Source of the DNA: an uncultured Bacilli bacterium
GTDB taxonomy: Bacteria > Bacillota_I > Bacilli_A > RF39 > UBA660
Reading direction: 5' to 3'
DNA: 17,146 bases
Assembly (NCBI GenBank): GCA_934132925.1
Contig: CAKPAL010000013.1
Coordinates: 1-17,146 of the forward strand
Shown here piece after piece: positions 1-7,649 of the stretch; the first letter of the stretch is position 1; each line of letters starts with the position of its first letter. A program made the translations under genes and the position numbers. The notes under the pieces are model-generated. The model was given only the letters and a program-made list of their open reading frames with translations, was not told the origin of the DNA and ran no database searches.

Positions 1-43
1 CTTTAAAGTATTTACATACAAAATATAGAAAAGAGGAATAGTT

Positions 44-505
44 ATGAATAATATTATGAAATTTGGTATTGAAGAAGCTAGAAAAACGATGAATGATAAT
101 AAAGGTGGCCCTTTTGGAGCAGTAATAACTGATAAAGATGGTAATATTATTAGTGTTGCTTCAAATAGGGTATTAGAACTACATGATCCTTCTGCTCATG
201 CTGAAATTATGGCTATTAGAAAAGCTGGTAAAAAACTAGGAACTCATGATTTATCTGACTGCATATTATATGCTACTGGTTATCCTTGTCCAATGTGCTT
301 ATCTGCTATTATATGGGCTAATATTAAGAAAGTCTATTATGGTACTAATTTAAAAGATGCTGAAGATATTGGTTTTAGAGATGACTTTATTTATAGATAT
401 TTAGAAAATAAAGATTCTACTACTTTGGAACTTTTAGAACTTGATCATGATGAGTGTTTAGAGTTATTTAATGAATATAAAATGAATAATAAGGAAATTT
501 ATTAG
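44..505 (+). CDS. guaD: Guanine deaminase (cytidine-deaminase-fold)
   Basis: Zinc hydrolase of the CDA/tRNA-adenosine deaminase fold that should convert guanine to xanthine in the cytosol (purine salvage and nitrogen release). The 153 aa show the zinc site directly: His52 and Glu54 in the DPSAHAE motif, and Cys82 and Cys85 in PCPMC. GGPFGAVI (residues 21-28), LSDCILYAT, the DAEDIGFRDDFIY stretch and a C-terminus ending in IY resemble the B. subtilis guanine deaminase family (about 156 aa) more than TadA, which lacks that C-terminal part. A GAGG ribosome binding site lies 7 nt before the ATG. It is followed after 12 nt by the pyrophosphatase gene, so the two are probably co-transcribed; the promoter must lie upstream of the window or in the 43 nt shown. 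The alternative is a related deaminase with another base as substrate. Confidence 0.85.
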   Translation: MNNIMKFGIEEARKTMNDNKGGPFGAVITDKDGNIISVASNRVLELHDPSAHAEIMAIRKAGKKLGTHDLSDCILYATGYPCPMCLSAIIWANIKKVYYGTNLKDAEDIGFRDDFIYRYLENKDSTTLELLELDHDECLELFNEYKMNNKEIY

Positions 506-517
506 AGGTGATTAATA

Positions 518-2134
518 ATGGAAAAAGTTTATATATTTGGGCATAGAAATCCTGATACTGATAGTGTTACTGCCGCTATTACACTATCTTATTTGAAGAA
601 TAAATTGGGTATGAATACTATTCCTGCTGTTCTTAGTTCAATTAATTTGGAATCTAAGTTTGCTCTTAATTATTTTAATATTCCTGAACCAATATTTTTA
701 AATGATGTCAATATTAAGGTTAAGGATTTAAGATATACTAAAAATTATACTGTTAAGGAAAAAGATTCTATTTATGAAGCTTATTTTAGAATGAATAAAG
801 TGGGTATTAGTAAAATTCCTGTTGTTGATAAAGATAAAAATATGCTTGGTATTCTTAGTATGAAAGATATTGCTAAAGATCAGTTTTCTTTTAATTATAG
901 TTATGTAGATGCTACTTATGATAATATTTGTGAAGTTATTAAAGGAACTCCTCTTCTTAGATTTGATGATGATATTAATGGTAATCTTTTAGTTGCGTCT
1001 TATAAAAGTACTACTTTTATGGAAGAGGTTACACTTACTAATGATAATATTTTAATTGTTGGTAATAGGCATAGTATAATTGAATATGCTGTTAATGCAG
1101 GTGTTAAACTTATTGTTATTATTGGTAATGGTAAAATTAAAGAGGAACATTTAAAAATTGCTAAAAGAAATAAGGTTAATATTATTGTAACGGGATATCA
1201 TACTTTGGAAACTACTAAAATATTTAGTTTATGTAATAATGTTACTACTATTATAAATACTGAAAAAATCTTATGTGTTAATGAAAATGATAGCGTTAAT
1301 GATTTTATCAAGATTGCTAATAAAACTAGATATAGTTATTATCCTGTATTAAATGGTAAAGGTAGATGTAATGGTATTATTAGATTTTCTGATGTTGGTT
1401 TTAGAAGTAGAAAAAATGTTATTTTAGTTGACCATAATTCTTATGAACAATCCGCTATCGGACTTGAGGATGCTAATATCTTAGAAATTATTGATCATCA
1501 TAATATTGGTACAATTGGTACTAATATGCCTATTAGTTTTAGAAATATGCCTGTTGGTAGTACTAATACGATTATTTATAAGTTATATAAAGAAAATAGA
1601 GTGGCTATTCCAAAAGCAATGGCTGGTCTTATGTTATCTGGTATTTTGTCTGATACTTTAATTCTTACGAGTCCTACTACCACTAATATTGATAAAGAAG
1701 CTGTAAAAGAACTTAGTAAAATAGCTAAAGTTGATTATAATATTTATGGTAATAAGATGATACGTGCCGGTTCTTCTCTTGCTGGTATGACTAAGGAACA
1801 AGTTTTATATAAAGATTATAAGAGTTATACAATTGATAATGGTAAGGTTGGTTTAGGTCAAGTTATTACAATGGATATTGAAGAAGTTTTAAATGAAAAG
1901 GATGATTATGTTAAACTTCTTAATACTGTTAGTGAAAGTAACAATTATTTATTTGTTTGTTTATTTGTTACAGATATTTTAAAGAATGGTACCTATGTTT
2001 TATATAGTGATAGGGCTAAAGAAGTTTTAGAATCAGCTTTTGGTATTAAGAATATTAAACAAGGTGATTTCTTAAAAGAAATTGTCTCTAGAAAGAAGCA
2101 GATTCTTCCTGTACTTATGAATGATATGGAATAA
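518..2134 (+). CDS. ppaC: Manganese-dependent inorganic pyrophosphatase with CBS-DRTGG-CBS regulatory insert (family II)
   Basis: Hydrolyses pyrophosphate to phosphate in the cytosol, pulling biosynthetic reactions forward. The 538 aa match the CBS-PPase subfamily (about 550 aa). The N-terminal DHH domain opens with GHRNPDTDS (metal ligands His9, Asp13, Asp15). The regulatory insert follows: CBS1 about 70-122, a DRTGG-like domain about 140-245, and CBS2 about 252-300. The DHH domain resumes with VDHN (304-307) and IIDHHN (324-329). The DHHA2 domain ends in SRKKQ (524-528), the phosphate-binding signature. In characterised family members the CBS pair binds adenine nucleotides and adjusts activity; that is family knowledge, not visible here. 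The RBS GAGGTGA sits 6 nt before the ATG. A hairpin terminator follows the gene. Confidence 0.95.
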   Translation: MEKVYIFGHRNPDTDSVTAAITLSYLKNKLGMNTIPAVLSSINLESKFALNYFNIPEPIFLNDVNIKVKDLRYTKNYTVKEKDSIYEAYFRMNKVGISKIPVVDKDKNMLGILSMKDIAKDQFSFNYSYVDATYDNICEVIKGTPLLRFDDDINGNLLVASYKSTTFMEEVTLTNDNILIVGNRHSIIEYAVNAGVKLIVIIGNGKIKEEHLKIAKRNKVNIIVTGYHTLETTKIFSLCNNVTTIINTEKILCVNENDSVNDFIKIANKTRYSYYPVLNGKGRCNGIIRFSDVGFRSRKNVILVDHNSYEQSAIGLEDANILEIIDHHNIGTIGTNMPISFRNMPVGSTNTIIYKLYKENRVAIPKAMAGLMLSGILSDTLILTSPTTTNIDKEAVKELSKIAKVDYNIYGNKMIRAGSSLAGMTKEQVLYKDYKSYTIDNGKVGLGQVITMDIEEVLNEKDDYVKLLNTVSESNNYLFVCLFVTDILKNGTYVLYSDRAKEVLESAFGIKNIKQGDFLKEIVSRKKQILPVLMNDME

Positions 2135-2151
2135 TATTCTTATTACAAAAT

Positions 2152-2173
2152 AGAAGTTTTTACTTCTTTTTTT
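2152..2173 (+). terminator. Rho-independent terminator of the guaD-pyrophosphatase unit
   Basis: A 6-bp stem, AGAAGT (2152-2157) with ACTTCT (2162-2167), a TTTT loop, and a run of seven T (2167-2173). It starts 18 nt after the pyrophosphatase stop. The stem is short, so termination may be partial. Confidence 0.65.
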
Positions 2174-2234
2174 GTTTATTTATAATACTTTTTCTTTTTT
2201 ATGTTAATTTGTTCTTCCTAAATAATGAAAAATC

Positions 2235-2243
2235 TGATATAAT
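2235..2243 (+). promoter_or_regulatory. Extended -10 promoter of ackA
   Basis: TGA followed by a perfect TATAAT (2238-2243), 23 nt before the ackA start. The expected -35 position is poor (TTCCTA at 2215-2220), so recognition should depend on the TGn extension. Confidence 0.75.
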
Positions 2244-2266
2244 ACTAAAAGGAAAGAGGTGTTTTA

Positions 2267-3445
2267 ATGATTATATTATCTATTAATGCTGGTAGTTCTT
2301 CTTTAAAGTTTACTGGATTTGATATGCCTAGTGAGAAAGTTCTTATCAGCGGAGTATTTGAAAGAATTGGAATTGATGGTAGTTTTTATACTATCAAAGT
2401 AAATGGTGAAAAAATTAAGAAAGAGGCTAAATTAGAAAGTCATGAGGCCGCTGTTAAGATTTTAACTGAAGAATTAATAAATTATAATATTGTTAAGGAT
2501 TTAAGTGAAATTAAAGGTGTTGGTCATAGAGTTGTTCATGGTGGAGATAAGTATGCTAATAGTACAATTATCAATGATGATGTTACTAATACTATTCGTG
2601 AATTATTCCATCTTGCACCGCTTCATAATCCTGCTAATTTAATGGGAATTGAAGCTTTTCAGGAATATATTCCTGATGCTACTGCTGTTGCTGTATTTGA
2701 TACAGGGTTTCCTCAATCTATGCCTGAAGAAAATTATATGTATGCTATTCCTTATGAATGGTATGAAAAATATGGTGTCAGGAGATATGCTTTTCATGGT
2801 ATAAGTCATCAATATATTACCGAATATATGCAAAATTATCTTGGCAAGAAAGATGTAAATTTAATATCTTGTCATTTAGGTAATGGAAGTACTATTTATA
2901 GTATTAAAAATGGTAAATGTTTTGATACTAGTTTAAGTTTTTCTACTAATTCTGGTTTAATAATGGGGACTAGAAGTGGTGATATTGATCCTTTTGTTAT
3001 CCCTTATATGATGAAAGAGTCAGGTATGACTATGGAAGAAATTCTTAATGATTTAAACAAAAAGAGTGGTCTTTTAGGAATATCTGGTTTTAGTAGTGAT
3101 TCAAGAGATATTGAAGATGGTATAAAAGCAGGCAATGAAAGATGTGAACTTGCTCAAAAATTATTTGTTAATAGAATAGTAGGATACATTGCTAAATTAT
3201 GGTGTCCATTAAAAGATGTTGATGCTATTTGTTTTGCAGGTGGCATTGGTGAGAACTCTATTATGACTAGAAAACAAATTATTGAGGGTCTTTCTGCTCT
3301 TGGTATTGAAATTGACGAAACTGCTAATAATGTTCGTGGAGAGTTTAGGCTTATTACTAAAAAAGGTTCTAAGATACCATGTTATATTGTTCCTACTGAT
3401 GAAGAAGTTATGATAGCAAGGGATACTTTCAATTTAATTAAATAG
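2267..3445 (+). CDS. ackA: Acetate kinase
   Basis: Interconverts acetate + ATP and acetyl phosphate + ADP; in fermenters it makes ATP from acetyl phosphate. At 392 aa it has family-typical length, with an ASKHA fold. Visible signatures are NAGSSSLK (7-14, with Asn7), HRVVHGG (Arg88), VFDTGFPQSMPEENYMYAIP (catalytic Asp145), AFHGISH (His177), CHLGNGS (His203), MGTRSGDIDP (Arg236), FAGGIGENS, and near the end PTDEEVMIARDT (catalytic Glu379, where most homologues read PTNEE). It has its own promoter and an AGAGGTG ribosome binding site, and is followed after 7 nt by an NrnA-like gene. The usual partner phosphotransacetylase is not in the window. Confidence 0.97.
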   Translation: MIILSINAGSSSLKFTGFDMPSEKVLISGVFERIGIDGSFYTIKVNGEKIKKEAKLESHEAAVKILTEELINYNIVKDLSEIKGVGHRVVHGGDKYANSTIINDDVTNTIRELFHLAPLHNPANLMGIEAFQEYIPDATAVAVFDTGFPQSMPEENYMYAIPYEWYEKYGVRRYAFHGISHQYITEYMQNYLGKKDVNLISCHLGNGSTIYSIKNGKCFDTSLSFSTNSGLIMGTRSGDIDPFVIPYMMKESGMTMEEILNDLNKKSGLLGISGFSSDSRDIEDGIKAGNERCELAQKLFVNRIVGYIAKLWCPLKDVDAICFAGGIGENSIMTRKQIIEGLSALGIEIDETANNVRGEFRLITKKGSKIPCYIVPTDEEVMIARDTFNLIK

Positions 3446-3452
3446 GCGGATT

Positions 3453-4406
3453 ATGAATATATATAAACAAGTATTTGAAAAAATTAAAGAATATGATAAT
3501 GTTGTTATTGCCAGACATATAGGGGCTGATCCAGATGCTCTTGGTTCGCAATTCGCATTAAAGAATATTATTTTAGAATTATTTCCTGATAAAAAAGTCT
3601 ATGCTGTTGGAAATCCCGCTAGTAGGTTTAAGTTTTTTGGTAGTCAAGATAAGATTGATAATCTAAATACTAATAAATCATTATGTATTGTTTTGGATAC
3701 TCCTGATATTAAAAGAATCGATGGAGCTGATATTAATAATTTTGAATTTGTTATTAAAATAGATCATCATCCTATTATCGATAAATATGCTAATATTGAA
3801 ATTATTGATGATAATGCTTGCAGTTCAAGTCAACTTATTTTGGAGTTTGTTTATGAAAATAATATTAAATTAAGCAAAGATAGTGCAGAAAAATTATTTT
3901 TGGGTATTGTTGGAGATACGGATAGATTTCTACATGATTATACTTCTCCTAGAACATTTGAACTCGTAACTAGACTTCTTAAAGATACTAATATTGATTT
4001 TACAAAATTATATGGTTATCTATATCAAAGACCAATTGCAGAGGTTAGATTTGAAGGTTATATTTATCAAAATCTTATTCTAACTGAAAATGGAGTTGCT
4101 TATGTTAAACTTACTGATAAATTAATGAAAGAATATGGTGTCGATAGTGCCGCTGCTGGTAATATGATTAATGATTTGAAATTTGTTAATGAGATTATTG
4201 TATGGGTATTTTTATCAGAGGATATTAAAAGTAATTTGATTAGAGCAAATATTAGATCTGTAGGTCCATATGTTAATGATATTGCTACGAAGTATGGTGG
4301 TGGTGGGCATAAATATGCTTCTGGAGTTAAACTTAAATCTTGGGAGGATGCCGATAAATTAATTAAGGATTTAGATATTATTACAAAAGAGTACAAGCAA
4401 TTGTAA
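3453..4406 (+). CDS. nrnA: DHH/DHHA1 phosphoesterase, NrnA-like (oligoribonuclease / pAp phosphatase)
   Basis: NrnA-type enzymes degrade 2-5 nt RNA left by mRNA turnover and dephosphorylate pAp, replacing Orn in Bacillota. The 317 aa match the family. The DHH domain has RHIGADPDALGSQ (21-33; Asp26 and Asp28), LDTPD (Asp82), IDHHP (Asp104-His105-His106) and GDTDRF (Asp155). The DHHA1 domain ends with the substrate-binding GGGGHKYASG (282-291). The gene lies 7 nt after ackA with an AGGCGG ribosome binding site, so it is probably cotranscribed. Its last codons form the left arm of a terminator. It could instead be a cyclic-dinucleotide or linear-dinucleotide phosphodiesterase of the same fold, but it has no membrane or GGDEF part as GdpP does. 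A symbol beyond nrnA-like is not certain. Confidence 0.85.
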   Translation: MNIYKQVFEKIKEYDNVVIARHIGADPDALGSQFALKNIILELFPDKKVYAVGNPASRFKFFGSQDKIDNLNTNKSLCIVLDTPDIKRIDGADINNFEFVIKIDHHPIIDKYANIEIIDDNACSSSQLILEFVYENNIKLSKDSAEKLFLGIVGDTDRFLHDYTSPRTFELVTRLLKDTNIDFTKLYGYLYQRPIAEVRFEGYIYQNLILTENGVAYVKLTDKLMKEYGVDSAAAGNMINDLKFVNEIIVWVFLSEDIKSNLIRANIRSVGPYVNDIATKYGGGGHKYASGVKLKSWEDADKLIKDLDIITKEYKQL

Positions 4407-4424
4407 ATTGTTTGACTTTTTTTT
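4394..4424 (+). terminator. Terminator overlapping the nrnA stop codon and the rpoD -35 box
   Basis: A 9-bp stem with one G-U pair, CAAGCAATT (4394-4402) with AATTGTTTG (4406-4414), a 3-nt loop, then AC and a run of eight T (4417-4424). The left arm and loop include the last codons and stop of the preceding gene. The right arm overlaps the TTGACT -35 box at 4412-4417. Confidence 0.75.
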
Positions 4425-4440
4425 ATTTATGTGCTAGAAT
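4412..4440 (+). promoter_or_regulatory. Promoter of the sigma factor gene
   Basis: -35 TTGACT (4412-4417), a 17-bp spacer, and -10 TAGAAT (4435-4440) preceded by TGC (extended -10). This is the best full sigma-A type promoter in the window. It lies 49 nt before the chosen start at 4489. The spacer contains the T8 run of the preceding terminator. Confidence 0.85.
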
Positions 4441-4488
4441 AATTACTCGATTAGTTAAATGGGTTATCCTGATATGAGGAGGTTTATG

Positions 4489-6024
4489 ATGACTGATAAA
4501 GATAAAATTATTATTGAAGAAATAAAAAGTTTTGACTATAAAAATTATCAAAAACTTATTAGTAAGTATGGAGAAGAAGCAGTTAATAATTTATTTGTTA
4601 CTCTATATTGTAATGCTAATAAAAATGAACAAGATGTTCTAATAAAAAAATACTATCCTGTTTATCTTTCTCTAGATTTAAAGAACCTACTAATAAATGA
4701 TGATAATTGCTTTTTATTAGTAGAAAAATACGGAGAAGAAAATGTAGAAAAGTATTTTGCTGACTTAATTAAAACTTCTAAAAATGCTAATGAAATTAAG
4801 CAAAAGTATAGTTTCTTCTACAACCTTATTGAAGAAGAAACTATAGAAGATGAAGTTGATTTTGATGATAATTTTTTTGATAATGGTAATGATTTTGTTA
4901 AGCTATATCTTAATGAGAGTACTAGATATCCTTTACTTACTGCTGATGAGGAAAAAGAATACTTTAGTTTGCTAGCTAATATTAAAAATAATATTGAAAT
5001 TGCTTATTTTGATGATAATTATAATATTACTTTTTATGATATCTCAAAGATTATTGCTTCAATTGACCGCTACGAACTAAAGAAAAAACTTAGTATTGTT
5101 GCTAAAAGCGTATGCGAAGTTGATAAGGTAATTATAAATAAATATATTAATTTATGGGAAAGTATAAATGGTAGAAATAAAAATGATATTACTATTCCTA
5201 ATAATGAGTTAGTTAGTGATATTGTTGATAAGAGTATAGGTGATGATTCTTATAATTATGATTATTTAAATACTCAGTTTGATTATATTATTAAATACAT
5301 TTCCGTTAGAGAAACTATTTGTAATGCTAATTTAAGATTAGTTATTTCTATTGCTAAAAAATATACTGGTAGGGGACTTCCTTTTTTAGATTTAATACAA
5401 GAAGGCAATATTGGACTTATGAAAGCTATACAAAGATTTGATTATACTAAAGGATATAAGTTTTCTACTTATTCTACATGGTGGATTAGACAATCAGTTA
5501 CTAGAGCTATTGCAGACCAAGCAAGAACAATTAGATATCCAGTTCATTTAGTTGATAGTATAAATAAATATTTAAGAATTTATAGGAATCTTACTTCTAA
5601 CCTTAATAGAGAACCTAATGAAAATGAGATTGCTAATGAAATGGGTATATCTGTAGAAAAGGTAAGAGAATATCAAGAACTTATTTTAGAGCCCGTTTCT
5701 CTATCGACAAAGATAGGAGAAGATGAAGATTCTGAATTAATTGAATTTATTCCTGATACTGATAATAATGAACAAAGATATATTTTTAATAGAGCATTAA
5801 GAGAAGCTTTTGAGAATGTATTTAATGTTCTTACTGACAGAGAAAGAGAAGTAATAAAACTTAGATTTGGATTTGATGATGGAAGGTGCATGACTCTAGA
5901 AGAGGTGGGACAAAAATTTGGTGTTACTAGAGAGAGGATTAGACAAATAGAAGCAAAAGCTTTAAGAAAAATTAGAAGACCTAATAATAGAAAGAAAATA
6001 GAAGATTTTGTGTATAAAGACTAG
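4489..6024 (+). CDS. rpoD: Primary RNA polymerase sigma factor (RpoD/SigA family) with extended N-terminal half
   Basis: Directs RNA polymerase to housekeeping promoters. The start at 4489 (511 aa) is chosen because GAGGAGG (4476-4482) sits 6 nt upstream; an in-frame ATG at 4459 lies before this site and has none. Region 1.2 is at about 135-165. Region 2 (279-349) has NLRLVISIAKKY, DLIQEGNIGLMKAI and the -10 helix TYSTWWIRQ. Region 3 is about 350-415. Region 4 (440-511) has LTDREREVIKLRFG and the helix-turn-helix EEVGQKFGVTRERIRQIEAKAL. Regions 2-4 are close to B. subtilis SigA, but SigA (371 aa) joins 1.2 to 2.1 with only about 20 residues, whereas here about 113 unfamiliar residues (166-278) intervene. 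The N-terminus carries a tandem repeat, 22-61 and 77-114, both built on KYGEE. The usual neighbour dnaG is absent. The family call is firm; whether this is the only primary sigma cannot be told here. Confidence 0.93.
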   Translation: MTDKDKIIIEEIKSFDYKNYQKLISKYGEEAVNNLFVTLYCNANKNEQDVLIKKYYPVYLSLDLKNLLINDDNCFLLVEKYGEENVEKYFADLIKTSKNANEIKQKYSFFYNLIEEETIEDEVDFDDNFFDNGNDFVKLYLNESTRYPLLTADEEKEYFSLLANIKNNIEIAYFDDNYNITFYDISKIIASIDRYELKKKLSIVAKSVCEVDKVIINKYINLWESINGRNKNDITIPNNELVSDIVDKSIGDDSYNYDYLNTQFDYIIKYISVRETICNANLRLVISIAKKYTGRGLPFLDLIQEGNIGLMKAIQRFDYTKGYKFSTYSTWWIRQSVTRAIADQARTIRYPVHLVDSINKYLRIYRNLTSNLNREPNENEIANEMGISVEKVREYQELILEPVSLSTKIGEDEDSELIEFIPDTDNNEQRYIFNRALREAFENVFNVLTDREREVIKLRFGFDDGRCMTLEEVGQKFGVTRERIRQIEAKALRKIRRPNNRKKIEDFVYKD

Positions 6025-6057
6025 AGGTATAAATATTAGTTATTTATACTTCTTTTT
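6023..6057 (+). terminator. Strong terminator after rpoD
   Basis: A 13-bp stem with one G-U pair (6023-6035 with 6041-6053), a 5-nt loop TTAGT and a T run to 6057. The last two bases of the rpoD stop codon are part of the left arm. Confidence 0.88.
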
Positions 6058-6069
6058 ATAATATTATTA

Positions 6070-6098
6070 TTTTCAAAAATAAAGAAAAGTGATATAAT
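6070..6098 (+). promoter_or_regulatory. Promoter of the suf operon
   Basis: TTTTCA (6070-6075; 4/6 to TTGACA), a 17-bp spacer, then TGA plus a perfect TATAAT (6093-6098), 23 nt before sufC. No recognisable Fur, IscR or SufR operator was seen around it. Confidence 0.8.
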
Positions 6099-6121
6099 TA
6101 TAAGGGAAACGAGGGATATTT

Positions 6122-6892
6122 ATGTTAAAGATTAATAATTTAAAAGTAACCACTAGTGACAAAGTTATTTTAAATAATTTTAATTTGATTATTAATGATG
6201 GTGAAATCCATGCAATAATGGGTCAAAATGGAGTTGGTAAATCAACTTTATCAAGAGTTATTATGGGTGACGCTAATTACAAAGTTATCAATGGAGAAAT
6301 AATTTTTAATGGTGACAATCTTAATGTTTTATCAACAGATGAAAGGGCAAAGAAAGGAATTTTTCTTGCTATGCAATATCCTATGGAAATTGAAGGAGTT
6401 AGTAATCAAGATTTTTTAAGAACCGCTATCGGGAGCATTAATAATAAGAGAATTGGTTTATATGACTTTATCTTAAAATGTGAAAAGGGAGCAGATGAAT
6501 TGTCTATGAATAAAGATTTAATTCATAGAAGTCTTAATGTTGGTTTTTCTGGTGGTGAAAAAAAGAAAAATGAAGTATTACAAATAAAACTTCTTACTCC
6601 AAATTTTATTATTTTAGATGAACTTGATTCTGGTCTTGATGTTGATAGTTTAAGAATTGTTGGTGAAAATATTAAAAAATATAAAGATGAATATCCTAAT
6701 ACTTCTATTATGATAATTACCCATCATCCAAAAATACTTGAATATTTAAATCCTGATTTTGTTCATATCATGAGTAACGGTAAAATAGTTAAAACTGGCG
6801 ATTATTCTTTAGCTTTTGATATTGAAAAAAATGGTTATAATAATTATTTAAATAATGAAAATGTTATAACTGATGGAGAAGATTATGAATAA
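6122..6892 (+). CDS. sufC: Fe-S cluster assembly ATPase SufC
   Basis: ABC-type ATPase that powers the SUF scaffold in the cytosol; it is not a membrane transporter. The 256 aa match the family. Visible are Walker A GQNGVGKS (34-41), the Q-loop region AMQYPMEIEGVS, the ABC signature FSGGEKK (142-148; SufC proteins typically read SGGEKKR), Walker B FIILDE (162-167) and the switch His201 in IITHH. The C-terminal tail has the SufC pattern of an Asn/Gly-rich end after GDYSLAFDIEKNGY. It is first gene of sufC-sufD-sufS-sufU, with a GAGGGA ribosome binding site and its own promoter, and it overlaps the next gene by 8 nt. Confidence 0.96.
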   Translation: MLKINNLKVTTSDKVILNNFNLIINDGEIHAIMGQNGVGKSTLSRVIMGDANYKVINGEIIFNGDNLNVLSTDERAKKGIFLAMQYPMEIEGVSNQDFLRTAIGSINNKRIGLYDFILKCEKGADELSMNKDLIHRSLNVGFSGGEKKKNEVLQIKLLTPNFIILDELDSGLDVDSLRIVGENIKKYKDEYPNTSIMIITHHPKILEYLNPDFVHIMSNGKIVKTGDYSLAFDIEKNGYNNYLNNENVITDGEDYE

Positions 6893-7649
6893 AATAAGAG
6901 TAGTTAATAATAAAATTATTCCTTTTATTAGCAATGATGTTATTATCGAAAATAATAGTATTACTTTTAAAGAAAATAATAATTATTTTATCGATTATAT
7001 TGATTCTGATAATATTAATATTAACATAAATATTTGTAATAACAAATGTATTCATTTATTTGAATATTCTAATAATGATAAAATTTCTTTCAATGTTAAA
7101 TATGATTTAGGTTGCAATTCTTCATTAATTATTAGTAAATTTTATTGTAATAATAAATGTAATGAGGTAGTTAATATTAATCTTAATAAGAGGGGCGCTG
7201 CGATTAAGTATAACTTTTCTAGTATTAATATTAATGATAACTTTTATAAAATTAATGTATATCATTTAGATAATAAAACTTCTAGTGATATTTTTAATAG
7301 AATTGTTGCTAATAAGGATAGTTCTAATTATTTAGATATTAATAGTTATGTTAATAATGGAATTAAAGGATGTTATTTAAATCAAAGTACTAAAATTGTT
7401 GCTCTTGATGATTCAGAAAATAGGGTTAATCCTAATATGTTTATTAGTGAAGAAGATGTTACCGCTATTCACAGTTCTACAATTGGAAATATCAGTGAAG
7501 AAGATTTGTTTTATTTAATGAGTAGAGGAATAACATATAGTGATTCTGTTAAACTAATTGTTAAAGGTATGATTCTTTCTAATATTAATCCTGATATGGA
7601 ACATAGAGAGAAAATACTTGGAATTTTGGATGAAATGGGAGGTGAATAA
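6885..7649 (+). CDS. sufD: SufD-like Fe-S scaffold protein, very short form
   Basis: Scaffold partner of SufC in Fe-S assembly. The last ~80 residues match SufD: NPNMFISEEDVTAIHSSTIGNISEEDLFYLMSRGI aligns closely with Bacillus SufD (NP..I.EDDVTAGHAASVG...YYLMSRGI). His196 sits at the position of the functionally important E. coli SufD His360. The SufB Cys405 context is not seen. At 254 aa it is far shorter than SufD (about 430) or SufB (about 465); the N-terminal half is reduced to an Asn/Ile-rich stretch of predicted beta strands. The start at 6885 is preferred because GGAGA ends 5 nt upstream; an in-frame ATG at 6873 also exists (258 aa). It overlaps sufC by 8 nt and abuts sufS with no gap, indicating translational coupling. 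The family is clear; the SufD rather than SufB label rests on the His and the Bacillus-like context. Confidence 0.85.
   Translation: MNKIRVVNNKIIPFISNDVIIENNSITFKENNNYFIDYIDSDNINININICNNKCIHLFEYSNNDKISFNVKYDLGCNSSLIISKFYCNNKCNEVVNINLNKRGAAIKYNFSSININDNFYKINVYHLDNKTSSDIFNRIVANKDSSNYLDINSYVNNGIKGCYLNQSTKIVALDDSENRVNPNMFISEEDVTAIHSSTIGNISEEDLFYLMSRGITYSDSVKLIVKGMILSNINPDMEHREKILGILDEMGGE

Noticed and set aside
4459..4488. Longer start for the sigma factor at ATG 4459
   Set aside because: The GAGGAGG site lies inside this extension and points to ATG 4489 (or 4486); nothing resembling a ribosome binding site precedes 4459, which is only 19 nt after the -10 box.
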